From NCBI RefSeq assembly GCF_001043115.1, contig NZ_LFME01000001.1:411672-475671 (forward strand): a stretch of 64,000 nt of DNA, written 5' to 3'. The position numbers and the translations under genes were made by a program. Positions 24,129-36,437 of the stretch are shown one piece after another (positions within the stretch are counted from its first letter, which is position 1; each line of letters begins with the position of its first letter). The notes under the pieces are model-generated. The model did no database searches. It was not told where the DNA came from and saw only the letters and a list, made by a program, of their open reading frames with translations. Origin of the DNA: Xanthomonas sp. NCPPB 1128. Its GTDB lineage: Bacteria; Pseudomonadota; Gammaproteobacteria; Xanthomonadales; Xanthomonadaceae.

Positions 24129-24628
24129 GCGAGGGATTCCTTGGAGTCGGTGGGACATCCGCACTGGGCGGGAGAGATCAACGGCGCCGCGTCGTCGCTG
24201 GCGAGCAGTCGCGGGATCAGCGCGGCGGCGGCGATGGAGGTGCCGCATCCGCTCAGCTGCGCCGGGCCGGCATAGATGAGGCGGGCCTGCGCATCGAAGA
24301 CGATCAGCGCGTAGGGCAGGGCCGGCGGCGCCGGACGGTCGCGCAGGTCGACGCTGCGAATGCCCGGCAGCGGCGCCGCTGCCGGTGCGGCGCACCCGCA
24401 GCCGGCCACGCGCAGGCGAAACACGACGGCCTGGCCGGCGCTGGCGGCGGTGGGCGCGAACGCCAGCAGGCGCGCACGGATGGCGTCGGCGCTGTCGGCC
24501 GGGGGCGGGGCAGCGAGCGCCACCAGTTGGGCGCCCGCCCAGATGCTCCATATCGCCAGCAGCAACAGGCCCAGCGGCAAGCGCCGGACGTGTCGCGATC
24601 GATCGAGTTCGGTGGGACGTGCCTGCAT
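24125..24628 (-). CDS. Cysteine-rich membrane-anchored protein coupled to M4
   Basis: A 167-residue protein of unknown function. A single N-terminal membrane anchor (about 17-40, [22 protein letters not shown]) precedes a domain with several Cys pairs (GCGC near 77, SGCGT and QCGC in the last third). The Cys pairs and overall size suggest a thioredoxin-like or redox-active fold on the outer face, but I cannot confirm it. It overlaps M4 by 4 nt, so translation is coupled. A sigma-28 promoter (24673-24699) lies directly upstream. A role as redox partner of polytopic PAS receptor M4 is inference. Confidence 0.75.
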   Translation of the reverse strand: MQARPTELDRSRHVRRLPLGLLLLAIWSIWAGAQLVALAAPPPADSADAIRARLLAFAPTAASAGQAVVFRLRVAGCGCAAPAAAPLPGIRSVDLRDRPAPPALPYALIVFDAQARLIYAGPAQLSGCGTSIAAAALIPRLLASDDAAPLISPAQCGCPTDSKESLA

Positions 24629-24672
24629 GGAGCACCGACGAGGGCTGCACCGGCACTTACCGGCTGTTCACG

Positions 24673-24699
24673 TTATCGACAGCGTCTATTGTTCCTTAA
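24673..24699 (-). promoter_or_regulatory. FliA promoter of Cys-rich gene and M4
   Basis: TTAAGGAA, 11-nt spacer, GTCGATAA. Confidence 0.7.
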
Positions 24700-24780
24700 G
24701 GTCGCGTTCATCACGTTTCACAATTTGGTAACGATACCGTTTCGGTGTGCTTGGGCAGAAACCGACGCGCAGGCCCAGAA

Positions 24781-24813
24781 GCGCGATCGGCCGCGTGACT
24801 GACGCGGCCGATC
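24781..24813. terminator. Strong hairpin after M5
   Basis: A perfect 14-bp inverted repeat (24781-24794 with 24800-24813, loop GACTG) about 90 nt after the M5 stop. It lacks a clear T-tract, so termination is possible but not certain. Confidence 0.5.
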
Positions 24814-24900
24814 GCTGTCTCGGGGTGTCGTCGCGGCATCGGGACGGCGGGTCTGGTGCCTTGGTCGGACCGGGCAGTCGCGCGACCTGCGCGCGCAGGC

Positions 24901-27393
24901 TCAGGCGACTGCGTGTGCCGGTCTGCGCGAGGACGGCGCCGTCGGCACGCGCGCCGCGGCCGCCTCTACCTTGAACACCGCCACCGCCTGGCGCAACTGC
25001 CCGGCCTGTTCCTCCATCGAACGTGCCGCCGCGGTGGCTTCCTCGACCAGCGCGGCGTTCTGCTGGGTGCTCTCGTCCATCTGGGTCACGGTGCGATTGA
25101 CCTGCTCGATGCCGGAGGATTGTTCCTGCGAGGCGACGGCGATCTCGCCCATGATGTCGGTGACGTGCTGTACCGAGGCCACGATCTCCTGCATGGTCTT
25201 GCCGGCCTGGTCGACCAGGGCCGAGCCTTCGGCGACACGGCCGACCGAGTCGTCGATCAGGCTCTTGATCTCCTTGGCGGCGTTGGCCGAGCGCTGGGCC
25301 AGCGTGCGCACTTCGCTGGCGACCACGGCGAAACCGCGGCCCTGTTCGCCGGCCCGCGCCGCTTCCACCGCGGCGTTCAACGCCAGGATGTTGGTCTGGA
25401 AGGCAATGCCGTCGATCACCGAGATGATGTCGCCGATCTTCTTCGAGGACGCCTCGATGCCGCTCATGGTCTGCACCACCTGGCCGACCACCGCGCCGCC
25501 TTGCGAGGCCACCGAGGCCGCGCCTGCGGCCAACTGATTGGCCTGGCGCGCGCGTTCGGCGTTCTGCCTGACGGTCGACGTCAACTCTTCCATCGAGGCG
25601 GCGGTTTCTTCCAGGCTGGCGGCCTGCTGCTCGGTGCGGCGCGACAGGTCGTCGTTGCCGGTGGCGATCTCGGCCGCGGCGCCATTGATGCTGACCGCCG
25701 CGGTCTGGATGCGCGCGACGATGGCGGCCAGTTGTTCGGTGGTGGCGTTGGCGTCGTCGCGCATGGTCGCGAACACGCCCTGGAAGTCGCCGTGCATGCG
25801 CGCGGTCAGGTCGCCGGCGGCGATCGACTGCAGCAGCGACGACAGCGCCTGCAGGTTGCCGTCGGCGGTGGCCATCAGCTGGTTGAGGCTGTCGACCATC
25901 AGGCGGAAGTCGTGCTGGAAGCGTTCGGCATCGCCGCGCACGCTGAAGTCGCCCGCGGCGGCGGCGCCGGCCAGGTGCTTGATCTCGGTGTTCATCGCGG
26001 TCAGGTTGTGCTTGACCGTGTCCATCGTCTCGGTGAGGCGGGCTTTTTCGCCGGGCAGGCGGTCCATGTCCTCGGACAGGTCGCCGATGGCGTAGCGGCC
26101 CATGATCTGCGCCAGGCGCTCGGTCACGGCGATGTGTGCGGCGGCCAGGGCATTGCTGTCGCGGACCATGCGCCCGTAGTCGCCGGGGAAGGTGCTTTCG
26201 TCCATGCGGTAGCTGGTCTGGCCCACATCGTGGCGCCGCGCCATCTCGGTCTGTGCGGCCAGCACCTCGCGCAGCTGTTGCTGCATGCGTTGCATGTCGG
26301 CCAGCAGCCGTCCGCTCTCGTCGCGGCTGGGCACCACGATGCGGGCGTCCAGGCGGCCCTCGGCGATGTCGGCGGCAACGCCGGCGGCACGGCGCACGTT
26401 GCGGGTCAGGGTGACCAGGGTGTGCGCGCATATCGTCGCAATCAGCAGCGTCAGCACGCTGAGTCCGGCAACCGCGGTCCACATCGCCTGCAGCGACGCG
26501 TCCAGATGCCGTTGCGACTGACGTTGCAACGCCTGCAGCGCGGTGGCGCTGAGGCCGTGCAAGGCCTCGTCCCAGCCGTGCAGCGCGGCGTTCCAGCGCT
26601 GATCGGCATCGGCACTGCCGCTGTCCAGGACCTGTGCCAACTGCGGCAGGGCGCGATCGGCCACGGCCATTTCGGTGGCAGCGGCGCGCGCCAGGGCCGG
26701 ATCCGGCTGCTCGAGCAGGCCCAATGCCTTCTTCAGCTCATGCCGCAGGCGCGCGTGATCGCGCGCCAATTCGGCGATCTGCGCGCGTATCACCGGCGTT
26801 TCGGCACCAGCATGGGACGGATCGTGCATCGCATCCAGGCGCGTCAGTGTCTCGCTGGTGACCGGGGCGTAAATCAGGCTGCTGATCACCAGGTGGTAGC
26901 TTTCCACGTAGGGCGTATAGACCAGTTGGCTGTCGTCGCGCAGGGCGTCCAGCGCGTCGTTGGCCTGTTCGGCGACCGCTGCGGCGTCGTTGCGCTTGTT
27001 CTGCAGGGTTTGCTGCAACTGCGCCAGCGCCGCCGTGCTGCGCTCGAAGCCTGGCAGGGCCGGCACGATGCGCTGCAGCTCGCGCAGCGCCCGGTCGGCC
27101 GTTTCGCGTGCCTGCGCCACGTCGGCGCCTCTGCCGACCTGCTCTTCCTGCAAGGCCGCCAGCAACGTGAGCATCTCGCGCAGCGGCGCGTAGCTGCGCA
27201 GTTCGGCACGGCTGACTTCCACCCCGTCGTTGAGCGTGCGGGTGTACAGCAGCAGGGGAATGGCCAGCCCGACGAGGGCCAGCACGCCGATCAGGCTGAG
27301 CTTGCGCGCAATGGGAAGGTCATGCCAGATCCGCAAACGGGAGCGGCGTTCGGAGGCGGGCGGAGCGGCGTGGTTCGCGGGATGCGACGTCAT
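24901..27393 (-). CDS. Methyl-accepting chemotaxis protein M5
   Basis: An 830-residue receptor. A polar N-terminal lead precedes TM1 (about 31-50). A long helical periplasmic domain (about 51-305) precedes TM2 (about 306-327) and HAMP. The block ATYRMD-like [18 protein letters not shown], a [17 protein letters not shown] linker and the signalling domain follow. The tail is short, ends in AHAVA and lacks the WQEF pentapeptide. The start is uncertain: MTSHPANH is used, but an in-frame reading extends to 27462. A weak sigma-28-like site is upstream. Its linker and signalling half are very similar to those of M11 and M12. Confidence 0.92.
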   Translation of the reverse strand: MTSHPANHAAPPASERRSRLRIWHDLPIARKLSLIGVLALVGLAIPLLLYTRTLNDGVEVSRAELRSYAPLREMLTLLAALQEEQVGRGADVAQARETADRALRELQRIVPALPGFERSTAALAQLQQTLQNKRNDAAAVAEQANDALDALRDDSQLVYTPYVESYHLVISSLIYAPVTSETLTRLDAMHDPSHAGAETPVIRAQIAELARDHARLRHELKKALGLLEQPDPALARAAATEMAVADRALPQLAQVLDSGSADADQRWNAALHGWDEALHGLSATALQALQRQSQRHLDASLQAMWTAVAGLSVLTLLIATICAHTLVTLTRNVRRAAGVAADIAEGRLDARIVVPSRDESGRLLADMQRMQQQLREVLAAQTEMARRHDVGQTSYRMDESTFPGDYGRMVRDSNALAAAHIAVTERLAQIMGRYAIGDLSEDMDRLPGEKARLTETMDTVKHNLTAMNTEIKHLAGAAAAGDFSVRGDAERFQHDFRLMVDSLNQLMATADGNLQALSSLLQSIAAGDLTARMHGDFQGVFATMRDDANATTEQLAAIVARIQTAAVSINGAAAEIATGNDDLSRRTEQQAASLEETAASMEELTSTVRQNAERARQANQLAAGAASVASQGGAVVGQVVQTMSGIEASSKKIGDIISVIDGIAFQTNILALNAAVEAARAGEQGRGFAVVASEVRTLAQRSANAAKEIKSLIDDSVGRVAEGSALVDQAGKTMQEIVASVQHVTDIMGEIAVASQEQSSGIEQVNRTVTQMDESTQQNAALVEEATAAARSMEEQAGQLRQAVAVFKVEAAAARVPTAPSSRRPAHAVA

Positions 27394-28060
27394 TGCGCGG
27401 GTCTCTGAGCAAGAGCGAAAGGAGGCACACGATCCACAGGGATCCACGCCATGGGACTGCAAGATGCAAACGGGCGGTCGTCGAGCTTCGTCCGTCCGGA
27501 TGCGCGCAGCGATGGAATCGGCGGCGCTCGACCGGATCGGGCATATCTTTAGCGGCCGTCGTAGACAAAGGTTGAATCTGTAAGCATGACCACGTTAAGC
27601 CGCCACCTACGCTGTGCGGCCCGCGGCAGAGGAACGCATCAGGCGGGAGATACGCCGGCAGGTGCGGCCCGGATGCAGCCTGCGTGAACTTTTTCGCGTG
27701 CCATGTCCTGCGGGCGTCATGTCCGCTGGGTAGGGCGTCGGGCACATGGGTCTGCGGGCCCACATCGGCTTGCGGCGTTGGCTGGCTGGGTGATCGGGCG
27801 CATCTGAGCGGGGCGTCGTGTTACCGAGGACCACGATGACGGGATCGTGGGTGCTGCACGCGTTCTGGCGCGGGCGGGGGCTGAGGACCGTGGGGGAATG
27901 AAGCGCTAGGCCACATGCCGTTGCGACGACACACTGGGCAGAACCAGGACGACCTCTGCGTAAGCCACGAGGTCGTGCGAGGCGGCGGCCGATCGCCTCG
28001 TCGATCGGCTGCCTGTGCACTGTCGCGGCGGAGCCGACCAGGCGGCCGGCGACCGTCACG
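27394..28060 (-). promoter_or_regulatory. Long intergenic region upstream of M5
   Basis: No convincing gene. A weak sigma-28-like site (27525-27551, TAAAGATA-N11-GTCGAGCG) and a TTGTCTAC copy (27561-27568, minus strand) lie near M5. Two small hairpins are at 27831-27850 (CCACGAT/ATCGTGG) and 27949-27976 (ACGACCTC/GAGGTCGT). The rest is unexplained. Confidence 0.4.
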
Positions 28061-30319
28061 TCAGAACTCCTGCCACGTGTCGCCATTGCTTGCCGCGACC
28101 ACGGTCGCACGACGTACGGTCGGCGCTTGCGGGCCGGTGTTGGCCTTCGCCGCGGTCTTGATCGCCGGCGTGGCCGTCCGCGTGGCAGAGGCCGTGCGGG
28201 CAGGCGCAGGGCGCGCGATAGCGGACAGCCGGTCGATCTTGAACAACGCGACTGCATCGCTCAGTTGCACCGCCTGTTCCTCCATCGCGCGCGCCGCCGC
28301 GGTGGCTTCCTCCACCAGGGCAGCGTTCTGCTGGGTGGTCTCGTCCATCTGGGTGACGGTCTGGTTGACCTGTTCGATGCCGGCGGACTGTTCCTGCGAG
28401 GCCGCCGAGATCTCGCCCATGATGTCGGTGACCCGCTGCACCGATGCGACGATCTCCTGCATGGTGCGGCCTGCCTGATCGACCAGGGCCGAGCCGGTGG
28501 CGACGCGACCGACCGAGTCGTCGATCAGCGTCTTGATCTCCTTTGCTGCATTGGCCGAGCGCTGGGCCAGCGTGCGCACTTCGCTGGCGACCACGGCGAA
28601 GCCGCGGCCCTGTTCGCCGGCCCGCGCCGCTTCCACCGCCGCATTGAGCGCCAGGATGTTGGTCTGGAAGGCGATGCCGTCGATGACGCCGATGATGTCG
28701 GCGATCTTCTTCGACGAGGCCTCGATGCCGCTCATGGTCTCCACCACTTGGCCGACCACCGCGCCCCCTTGCGATGCCACGGAGGCTGCGCCCACCGCCA
28801 GCTGGTTGGCCTGGCGAGCGTGTTCGGCGTTCTGCTTGACCGTGGAGGTCAGTTCCTCCATCGAGGCTGCGGTTTCTTCGAGGCTGGCGGCCTGCTGTTC
28901 GGTACGGCGCGATAGATCGTCGTTGCCGGCGGCGATCTCGGTGGCGGCGGCATTGATGCTGACCGCCGCGGTCTGGATGCGGCCGACGATGCCGGTCAAC
29001 TGGTCGGCCGTGGCATTGGCGTCGTCGCGCATCCGCGCGAATACCCCGTGGAACTCGCCATCCATGCGCGCGGTCAGGTCGCCCGCGGCGATGGACTGCA
29101 GCAGGGCGGACAGCTTGCCCAGGTTGCGGTCGCTGACGTCCATCATGGCATTGAGGTCCTGCACCATCAGCCGGAAGTCGTGCTGGAAGTGCGCCGCATC
29201 GCCGCGGGCGCTGAAGTCGCCGGCCGCGGCCGCGGCGGCCAGGCGCTTGATCTCGGTGTTGATCGCCAGCAGGCTGGCCTTGGCCGCGTCCATCGATTCG
29301 TGCAGCACCGCGCGGCTGCCGGGCAGGCGCCGCGCGTCGCGGCGCAGGTCGCCATTGGCGTATTCGTTGAGCACGCCGATGGCGTCGACGATGGCGTCCA
29401 GGTGCTCGAACATCATGGTGTTGATGCCCTGGCTCAGTTCGCCGTACACGCCAGGGAAGTCCTGCGGCATGCGGTGGCTGATGTCCTTGTCCGCATGCAG
29501 CTCGATCATCAATGCGGTTTCGCTGGAGAAGCGCCGCAACTGTGTCTGCATCCGATCCATCGCCACCAGCAGGCGACCGGGTTCGTCGCGCGCGTCGGTG
29601 GTCACGTCGTTGTCCAGGCGTCCGTCGGCGATGGCCTCGGCGGCGCGGGTGGCGCGGCCCAGCGGGCCGGTCAGGCTGCGGGTGATGGTCAATGCCAGCA
29701 AGCTGCTGACCAGCAGGACGGCGAGGCCACCGGAGATCAGGACGATGCGACCGCGCGCCATCGCCGCCGAGGAGGCGGCATAGGCCTCCCTGCTCAGGCG
29801 TCGCTGCAGATCGGCATTGGCGCGGATCGCCGCCTGCTGCCTGGCCATGGCCACCGCGCCGTCGCCCAACAACAAGGCTTGTGCCTGCGCATTCTGATCC
29901 TTTTCGCCGAGTGCCAGAATCTCATCGTTGAGATGGACCGACTGTGCCCGTTGCGCGTCGATCAAGGCCATGGCGTCGCGTTCGGCCGGGCTTGCCGACA
30001 TGGCCGACAGGGCGTCGTGCGCGGCCTTGAAGCGGACCCGATTGCTGTGCACGATGTCCAACATCTTCTGGTTGGCCGCGTCGCCATCGACGATGCTGAT
30101 GGAGAGCAGGCCGACCTGCACATTGGTATTGGCGTCCAGCATCTCGTTGGAGAGCCGCACCTTTTCCATGTTGCCGTTGACGATATTGTCCAGCTCGCGA
30201 TGCGCCCTGGCCATGGTCATCAGCCCCATGGCGACCAGCAGGCCCGACAGCAGGATGAGGATGCCGAACGCCACACCCAGGCGCCGACCGACGTTATAGC
30301 GTTGCAGAAGTGCGTTCAT
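28061..30319 (-). CDS. Methyl-accepting chemotaxis protein M6
   Basis: A 752-residue receptor of the RYNVGRRLG subgroup (shared with M7, M12, M13). TM1 at about 15-34, 4HB-type periplasmic domain, TM2 at about 185-208, HAMP ([15 protein letters not shown]). [18 protein letters not shown] linker, the signalling domain and a flexible tail ending DTWQEF follow. From HAMP onward it is almost identical to M13 and M7, so the periplasmic domain carries most of its individuality. The ligand is unknown. Confidence 0.94.
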   Translation of the reverse strand: MNALLQRYNVGRRLGVAFGILILLSGLLVAMGLMTMARAHRELDNIVNGNMEKVRLSNEMLDANTNVQVGLLSISIVDGDAANQKMLDIVHSNRVRFKAAHDALSAMSASPAERDAMALIDAQRAQSVHLNDEILALGEKDQNAQAQALLLGDGAVAMARQQAAIRANADLQRRLSREAYAASSAAMARGRIVLISGGLAVLLVSSLLALTITRSLTGPLGRATRAAEAIADGRLDNDVTTDARDEPGRLLVAMDRMQTQLRRFSSETALMIELHADKDISHRMPQDFPGVYGELSQGINTMMFEHLDAIVDAIGVLNEYANGDLRRDARRLPGSRAVLHESMDAAKASLLAINTEIKRLAAAAAAGDFSARGDAAHFQHDFRLMVQDLNAMMDVSDRNLGKLSALLQSIAAGDLTARMDGEFHGVFARMRDDANATADQLTGIVGRIQTAAVSINAAATEIAAGNDDLSRRTEQQAASLEETAASMEELTSTVKQNAEHARQANQLAVGAASVASQGGAVVGQVVETMSGIEASSKKIADIIGVIDGIAFQTNILALNAAVEAARAGEQGRGFAVVASEVRTLAQRSANAAKEIKTLIDDSVGRVATGSALVDQAGRTMQEIVASVQRVTDIMGEISAASQEQSAGIEQVNQTVTQMDETTQQNAALVEEATAAARAMEEQAVQLSDAVALFKIDRLSAIARPAPARTASATRTATPAIKTAAKANTGPQAPTVRRATVVAASNGDTWQEF

Positions 30320-30650
30320 AACCGACCTTTGGGACAGAGGGGAAGTCGGGTCGTCAGCGCTGGAAGTCAGCAGTTGCGACGCGTCGTGGCGGTGCCTTGC
30401 CGCACCCTCGGTATCGGCGTGTCGGTGAGAAGTTGAGCGTTTCTCACCGAATTGTTGGCGGTCGGTTAGGAAGCTGTCTGCCGGCTACATCGCGACTGAC
30501 GGAATGGAGGAAATCCGACGTTGTTCCGACATCCACTGCTGTGAAGTTGCTCAGCCTGCGCCTTTCTTATCGGCGGCGCGCGCAGGTCGAAACATCCCGC
30601 ATGGCGCCAGGCCGGTCGTCAGACTGGCAACCCGACGACCGACCGAACGC
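30320..30650 (-). promoter_or_regulatory. M6 promoter region
   Basis: Two sigma-28-like -10 boxes: GCCGATAC at 30411-30418 (poor -35) and a perfect GCCGATAA at 30567-30574 (poor -35). Either or both could drive M6. No gene is seen. Confidence 0.5.
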
Positions 30651-32900
30651 TCAGAACTCCTGCCAGTCCCCGCCGCCTGCCACGGCGACGCGCTTGGCCG
30701 GCTGTTGCAGTGGACGCGGCGACGTCTTGGCGGCACGCGTTGCCTTGGTCGCAACCGCGGGCGCCGGTGACGATGCCGCACGCACGCCGGCGGCAGCGAC
30801 GCCAGCGCTGTCGATCTTGAACAACGCCACCGTGCTGGTGAGTTGGCCAGCCTGCTCTTCCATCGAACGTGCGGCGGCAGTGGCTTCTTCCACCAGCGCG
30901 GCATTCTGCTGGGTGGTCTCGTCCATCTGCGTCACGGTCTGATTGACCTGCTCGATGCCGGCGGACTGCTCCTGCGAGGCGGCGGAGATCTCGCCCATGA
31001 TGTCGGTGACCCGCTGCACCGAGCTCACGATCTCGCTCATGGTCTTGCCGGCCTGGTCGACCAGGACCGAGCCTTCGGCCACGCGCGTGACCGAATCGTC
31101 GATCAGGCCCTTGATCTCCTTGGCGGCACCGGCCGAGCGCTGGGCGAGGGTGCGCACTTCGCTGGCGACCACGGCGAAGCCACGGCCCTGGTCGCCGGCA
31201 CGTGCCGCTTCCACCGCGGCATTCAAGGCGAGAATGTTGGTCTGGAAGGCGATGCCGTCGATGACGCCGATGATGTCGGCGATCTTCTTCGATGCCGCTT
31301 CGATGCCGCTCATGGTCTGCACCACCTGGCCGACCACACTGCCGCCCTGTGAGGCGACTGCCGCCGCGCCGCTGGCGAGCTGATTGGCCTGGCGCGCATG
31401 TTCGGCGTTCTGTTTGACCGTGGAAGTCAGCTCTTCCATCGACGCAGCCGTTTCTTCCAGGCTGGCGGCCTGCTGTTCGGTACGGCGCGACAGGTCGTCG
31501 TTGCCGGCGGCGATCTCGGTGGCGGCGGCATTGATGCTGACCGCCGCGGTCTGGATGCGGCCGACGATGCCGGTCAGCTGGTCGGCAGTGGCATTGGCGT
31601 CGTCGCGCATGGTCGCGAACACGCCATGGAACTCGCCGTCCATGCGCGCGGTCAGGTCGCCCGCGGCAATGGATTGCAGCAGCGCGGACAGCTTGCCCAG
31701 GTTGTGGTCGCTGACCTCCATCATCGCGTTGAGGTCCTGCACCATCAGCCGGAAATCGTGCTGGAAGTGCGCCGCATCGCCGCGGGCGCTGAAGTCGCCG
31801 GCCGCGGCGGCGGCGGCCAAGCGCTTGATCTCGGTGTTGATCGCCAGCAGGCTGGCCTTGGCCGCGTCCATCGATTCGTGTAGCACGGCGCGGCTGCCGG
31901 GCAGGCGGCGCGCGTCGCGGCGCAGGTCGCCATTGGCGTATTCGTTGAGCACGCCGATGGCATCGACGATAGCGTCCAGGTGCTCGAACATCATGGTGTT
32001 GATGCCCTTGCTCAGCTCGCCATACACGCCGGGGAAGTCCTGCGGCATGCGGTGGCTGATGTCCTTGTCGGCATGCAGCTCGATCATCAACGCGGTTTCG
32101 CCGGAGAAGCGCTGCAGCTGGCGTTGCATCGCGTCCATCGCCAGCAGCAAGCGGCCGGGTTCGTCGTGCGCGTCGGTGGCGACGTCGTTGTCCAGACGGC
32201 CGCCGGCGATCGCTTCGGCGGCGCGGGTGGCGCGGCCCAGCGGTCCAGTCAGGCTGCGGGTGATCGTCCACGACAGCAGCGCGCTGAGCAGCAGGACGGC
32301 CACGCCGCCCGCGATCAGCAGGTTGCGGCCAGTGACCATCGCCTGCGTCGCCTTGACATGGGCGAGCTTCATCTGCGCTTCCTGCAGGGCGACGTTCTCG
32401 CGGATCTTGGCCTGCCAGGCCAGCGTGGCCGGGCGCGAGCGTTCGCTCAGCAGCGTCTGCGCCTCGGCATTGCGGTGCGCGGCAGCCAGCGCGATCACTT
32501 CATCGTTCATGGCCCGCGCAGTGGTGCGCGCGGCATCGATGTCGGCGCGCAGCTTCACCGCATAGGCGTTGGCCGGCGGGAACGCCTCCAGTTCGTCGCG
32601 CAGTTCGGTGTAGCGCTGGCGCTTGGCCTTGATTTCCGCCTGTGCCTGATCGTTGAGTTCTTCGCGTGTCTCCATCGCCAGTGTGCCCAGCGCGATCAGG
32701 ATGCTGGCGTTGGCATCCAGCATGCCGTTGCTGATGCGGCTCTTTTCGACGTTCACCTTGACGATGTTGTCCAACTCGGTGCGCGTGCGTGCCATGGACA
32801 GCAGGCCGATGACGACCAGGCCGCAGGACAGCAGGATCAGCAGACCGAAGGCGCCGCCGAGCCGGCGTCCGACGTTGTAGCGTTGCAGAAAGGAATTCAT
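30651..32900 (-). CDS. Methyl-accepting chemotaxis protein M7
   Basis: A 749-residue receptor of the RYNVGRRLG subgroup. TM1 at about 15-36, periplasmic helical bundle, TM2 at about 190-212, [16 protein letters not shown] linker and signalling domain. The Ala/Lys-rich tail ends GDWQEF. GAAGAGG lies 5 nt before the ATG. A sigma-28-like site (33063-33089) lies upstream. Paralogue of M6 and M13, nearly identical in the cytoplasmic half. Confidence 0.94.
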   Translation of the reverse strand: MNSFLQRYNVGRRLGGAFGLLILLSCGLVVIGLLSMARTRTELDNIVKVNVEKSRISNGMLDANASILIALGTLAMETREELNDQAQAEIKAKRQRYTELRDELEAFPPANAYAVKLRADIDAARTTARAMNDEVIALAAAHRNAEAQTLLSERSRPATLAWQAKIRENVALQEAQMKLAHVKATQAMVTGRNLLIAGGVAVLLLSALLSWTITRSLTGPLGRATRAAEAIAGGRLDNDVATDAHDEPGRLLLAMDAMQRQLQRFSGETALMIELHADKDISHRMPQDFPGVYGELSKGINTMMFEHLDAIVDAIGVLNEYANGDLRRDARRLPGSRAVLHESMDAAKASLLAINTEIKRLAAAAAAGDFSARGDAAHFQHDFRLMVQDLNAMMEVSDHNLGKLSALLQSIAAGDLTARMDGEFHGVFATMRDDANATADQLTGIVGRIQTAAVSINAAATEIAAGNDDLSRRTEQQAASLEETAASMEELTSTVKQNAEHARQANQLASGAAAVASQGGSVVGQVVQTMSGIEAASKKIADIIGVIDGIAFQTNILALNAAVEAARAGDQGRGFAVVASEVRTLAQRSAGAAKEIKGLIDDSVTRVAEGSVLVDQAGKTMSEIVSSVQRVTDIMGEISAASQEQSAGIEQVNQTVTQMDETTQQNAALVEEATAAARSMEEQAGQLTSTVALFKIDSAGVAAAGVRAASSPAPAVATKATRAAKTSPRPLQQPAKRVAVAGGGDWQEF

Positions 32901-33062
32901 GTCGACCTCTTCGTTGACGGTGTCCCTGGGACGTCCAGGTCCTTGTCCCTGCAGGCTCCGGTGGCGTTTGCGCGACCGGAGTGGTGGGCGTGGCGGTCAA
33001 AAAAGGGAAGAAAGGAAAACCAATGTCCCGCTGTACAACATGTCCGCCGTCGCTCGAATGTG

Positions 33063-33089
33063 ATATCGGCGTGACGATGACTTACTCGA
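33063..33089 (-). promoter_or_regulatory. Probable FliA promoter of M7
   Basis: TCGAGTAA, 11-nt spacer, GCCGATAT. Good -10, poor -35. Confidence 0.55.
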
Positions 33090-33149
33090 TAGCGCGTTGG
33101 TCGTAAGGGGATTCCCGACGCTGTCTTATTCAGTTCCTTACGTTGTTCC

Positions 33150-35528
33150 TCAAGCGGTCAGCGGTTGCCACTGCGTGCCGATCGCGTCGGCGATGGCTTG
33201 CGCATTCGGCTGGGACGCGTGCGTGGCGCGCGGCGCTGCCGTCGCGGTCGCCGCCGTCTGCCCCGGCGCGGCCGATGCGACGGACACCGATGCCGGAGCT
33301 GCGGCACGCGCGGTGTGCTGTTCCAATCGGAATATCGCCACTGCGTCGCTCAGTTGCGCCGCCTGGTCCTCCATCGACCGTGCGGCGGCGGTGGCTTCCT
33401 CGACCAGCGCGGCGTTCTGCTGGGTGCTCTCGTCCATCTGCGTCACCGTGCGATTGACCTGCTCGATGCCGGCGGACTGCTCCTGCGAAGCCGCGGAGAT
33501 TTCGCCCATGATGTCGGTGACGCGGCCCACCGAGGCCACGATCTCCTGCATGGTCTGGCCGGCGCGCTGCACCAGCTCCGCGCCGGTGGCGACACGGCCG
33601 ACCGAGTCGTCGATCAGGCCCTTGATCTCCTTGGCGGCGTTGGCCGAGCGTTGCGCCAGCACGCGCACCTCGCTGGCCACAACGGCGAAACCGCGGCCCT
33701 GTTCGCCGGCACGCGCGGCTTCGACGGCGGCGTTCAAGGCCAGGATGTTGGTCTGGAAAGCGATGCCATCGATGACGCTGATGATGTCGCCGATCTTCTT
33801 CGATGCGGTCTCGATCCCGCTCATGGTGTCGACCACCTGACCGACCACCGCGCCGCCTTGCGAGGCGACCGTGGCGGCGCCAGCGGCGAGCTGGTTGGCC
33901 TGGCGCGCATGCTCGGCGTTCTGCTTGACCGTGGCGGTCAGCTCCTCCATCGAGGCCGCGGTTTCCTCCAGGCTGGCAGCCTGCTGCTCGGTGCGCTGCG
34001 ACAGGTCGCTGTTGCCCTGGGCGATCTCGGTGGCGGCGCTGTGGATGTCGCCGGCGGCACGCTGGATGCGGCCGACGATGTCGGCCAGACGCTCGGCGGT
34101 GCCGTTGGCGTCGTCGCGCATGGTGGCGAAGATGCCGTGGAACTCGCCGTGCATGCGTGCGCCGAGGTCGCCGTCGGCCAGCGCGCTGAGCAAGCGCGAG
34201 ACTTCGGCGATGCTGGTCGCGTTGGCATCGAGCAGGCCGTTGAGTTGTTGCGCCAGCATCAGGAAGAAGCCCTGCTTGCCGGTGCGGTCGATGCGTTGCG
34301 ACAGGTCGCCGGCGGCGGCGCTGCGCACCACGGCGGCCACTTCCGCTTCCACCCGGGTCTCGGCGGTGCGATCGCGCCATTCGCACACGAAGCCCAGGTG
34401 TGCGCCCTCGGCGTTGCGGATGGCGGAAATCTCCTGGGCGATGCAGACCTCGCGGTAGCGCACCTCGCGCTGCGCCGCGCCCTGGCGGTCCAGGCGCTGG
34501 TAGATCTCCGCGTCCTGCGAGTTGCCCACTTCCAGCAGCGCCACGGACTGGCCCAGCAGCGGCGCGCTACGGTCGAACGCCGGCGCGCAGGCGCGGATGT
34601 CCTCGGCGTGGGTCTGCAGCAGGGTCTGCAGCGCGGTATTGGCGTAGATGATGGTCAGGTCGGGATCGGCGATGTACATGCCGGTGGACGCGTTGTCCAA
34701 CGCGGTGCGGATGCGCAGGTTCTCGGCGGCGACGCTGCGCTCGCGTTCGATACGCTCGCGCAACTCGCGCTGCATCCGCGCCAGCGCCGCCATCAGGCTG
34801 CGCCCGTGCCTGGCCGCGACCGGGATCGGCTGGTCCAGGCGGCCTTCGGCGATGTGCTGGGCGGCGTCCATCGCCACCCGCGGCTCGCCGCCGAGCAATT
34901 GCGCCACCGAGCGCAGGATCCAGGCCGCGGCAGCGGCCAGGCACAGCACGGCGACCAGCACCGCGCCGGCCTGTTGCCAGGTGGCCCGCTGGCTTTGCTG
35001 TTCCGCCGCTTTGCGGCTCTGCTCGTTCAGAGCCAGGATGCTGTCGCTGATCGCGTCCATCTCGGTTTCCAGCTGCGCGAACTGCGCAGTGAAATCGGCA
35101 TAGGCGGCGCTGCTGTCGCCCTGGGTCTCGGCCAGCGTCACCACCTTGTCGGCGGCGGCGATGTAGCGCTGCAGCGCCGGTCCCGCCGCATCCAGTTGCG
35201 CGCGCAGGTTGCTGTCCAGCGGCAGCTTCTGGTTGTCGTCCAGCGCCTTGCGGAACTCGCCGGCGTGTTCGCCCAGGGCGGCGCGCGCCGCCTTGACCCC
35301 GTCCGCATCCTGCCGCGCCGCCGCCAGGAGTGCGGCGGTGACGTCGCCGCGCAGGGCGTCGTGCATCATGTCCGCCTGCATGTGGTTGCGCAGCGCGTCC
35401 GAGGACGTGACCTGTGCGGCGACCGAGCGCAACAGCCCTTGCTGCGCGCTGTAGCCGACCCCGCCGAGTGCGAGCAGGGCGAGCACCGCCACCAGCACCA
35501 GGACGCCGAGCATATGCATGATTTTCAT
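33150..35528 (-). CDS. Methyl-accepting chemotaxis protein M8 (PAS-containing)
   Basis: A 792-residue receptor. TM1 at about 6-27, helical periplasmic domain, TM2 at about 186-205, HAMP, PAS domain at about 280-400 ([22 protein letters not shown]). [23 protein letters not shown] linker and the signalling domain follow. Paralogue of M3. The tail ends TQWQPLTA: a Trp is kept but the final Phe is lost, so the docking pentapeptide looks degraded. It follows a beta-barrel gene by 13 nt and is certainly in one operon with it. Confidence 0.93.
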   Translation of the reverse strand: MKIMHMLGVLVLVAVLALLALGGVGYSAQQGLLRSVAAQVTSSDALRNHMQADMMHDALRGDVTAALLAAARQDADGVKAARAALGEHAGEFRKALDDNQKLPLDSNLRAQLDAAGPALQRYIAAADKVVTLAETQGDSSAAYADFTAQFAQLETEMDAISDSILALNEQSRKAAEQQSQRATWQQAGAVLVAVLCLAAAAAWILRSVAQLLGGEPRVAMDAAQHIAEGRLDQPIPVAARHGRSLMAALARMQRELRERIERERSVAAENLRIRTALDNASTGMYIADPDLTIIYANTALQTLLQTHAEDIRACAPAFDRSAPLLGQSVALLEVGNSQDAEIYQRLDRQGAAQREVRYREVCIAQEISAIRNAEGAHLGFVCEWRDRTAETRVEAEVAAVVRSAAAGDLSQRIDRTGKQGFFLMLAQQLNGLLDANATSIAEVSRLLSALADGDLGARMHGEFHGIFATMRDDANGTAERLADIVGRIQRAAGDIHSAATEIAQGNSDLSQRTEQQAASLEETAASMEELTATVKQNAEHARQANQLAAGAATVASQGGAVVGQVVDTMSGIETASKKIGDIISVIDGIAFQTNILALNAAVEAARAGEQGRGFAVVASEVRVLAQRSANAAKEIKGLIDDSVGRVATGAELVQRAGQTMQEIVASVGRVTDIMGEISAASQEQSAGIEQVNRTVTQMDESTQQNAALVEEATAAARSMEDQAAQLSDAVAIFRLEQHTARAAAPASVSVASAAPGQTAATATAAPRATHASQPNAQAIADAIGTQWQPLTA

Positions 35529-35541
35529 CGGTGTGGCCCGA

Positions 35542-36303
35542 TCAGAAACGGAAGGACAGGCCCGCGCCGAGCGCGTGGTCCGGCGAACGGTCGTTGAGGC
35601 CGCGGCTGTACACCACGTCCAGCTGCACGTCCTGGCTGAGCAGCCAGGCCGAGCCGACGTCGAGCAGGGCGACGGTGCCGCCGTCGTCGGCATGCGCGAT
35701 CTGCGGCAGCGCCAGCTCCACGAACGAGCGGCTGCGGTCGGTCCAGGCCTTGCCCAGCACCACGCCGAAGATGCCGGCGGTGTAGCGATGCCCGCCGTCG
35801 CCTTCGTCGCGGATCACGCCGGGCATCATCCCCAGCGAGAGGCTGTCGCTGAGCTCCCATTCGGCCACCAGGCGGAACGAGGGGCGTGCGCCGCTGCCGC
35901 GCACGTCGCGCGCGCCGCTGGGCAGGTCGACGTGCAGCAGCCAGGCCAGCGACGCGCCGCCGATTTCGCTGGCCAGGTGATGCTTCAGCCCGAGCGAAAG
36001 GTCGGAGAAGCCGGAGACGTCGTCGCCGACCGGAACGTCGACGGTCTGCCAGCCGTCGGTCTCCACGCGCAGCTCCCAGGTCGGGCCGATGCCGTAGCGA
36101 AACAGGGTGGGCGTGGCGTAGCCATCGACATCGCCATCGCGTTCCCAGGCCACGCTGGTTTCCACCTGCAGACGCCGGTCGCCGACAGTGAGGCTGGACT
36201 CGACGAAATCCGGGCGATCGGTGGCGATCGGTTCGACCTCGGCGTGCGCCAGGCCGGCGAGGCCGCACAAGGTCAGACAACTGGCGATGACGCGTAGCTT
36301 CAT
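35542..36303 (-). CDS. Outer-membrane beta-barrel, phenol MetA_deg-type
   Basis: A 253-residue protein. Signal peptide about 1-21 (cleavage after AHA), then alternating amphipathic strands ending in the outer-membrane C-terminal Phe signature (GAGLSFRF). The layout [24 protein letters not shown] is typical of the transporter family described as MetA-pathway of phenol degradation. Members are usually annotated as transporters, but substrates are unproven. It is 13 nt ahead of M8, behind a sigma-28 promoter. This suggests a pore or exported partner made together with a chemoreceptor. Confidence 0.82.
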   Translation of the reverse strand: MKLRVIASCLTLCGLAGLAHAEVEPIATDRPDFVESSLTVGDRRLQVETSVAWERDGDVDGYATPTLFRYGIGPTWELRVETDGWQTVDVPVGDDVSGFSDLSLGLKHHLASEIGGASLAWLLHVDLPSGARDVRGSGARPSFRLVAEWELSDSLSLGMMPGVIRDEGDGGHRYTAGIFGVVLGKAWTDRSRSFVELALPQIAHADDGGTVALLDVGSAWLLSQDVQLDVVYSRGLNDRSPDHALGAGLSFRF

Positions 36304-36410
36304 GTGCGGCTCCCATTGGCGGTTCGGTCGGAACCGTGGGACCGGACGCAGTGCGGCCGGCGCCGGGGTACGCGCGTTGCGGTGCCCGTGGCATGGCAGT
36401 TCCGCTTTCT

Positions 36411-36437
36411 ATATCGACCCTGAATGCCGTTTCTTTA
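36411..36437 (-). promoter_or_regulatory. FliA promoter of beta-barrel gene and M8
   Basis: TAAAGAAA, 11-nt spacer, GTCGATAT. Confidence 0.72.
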
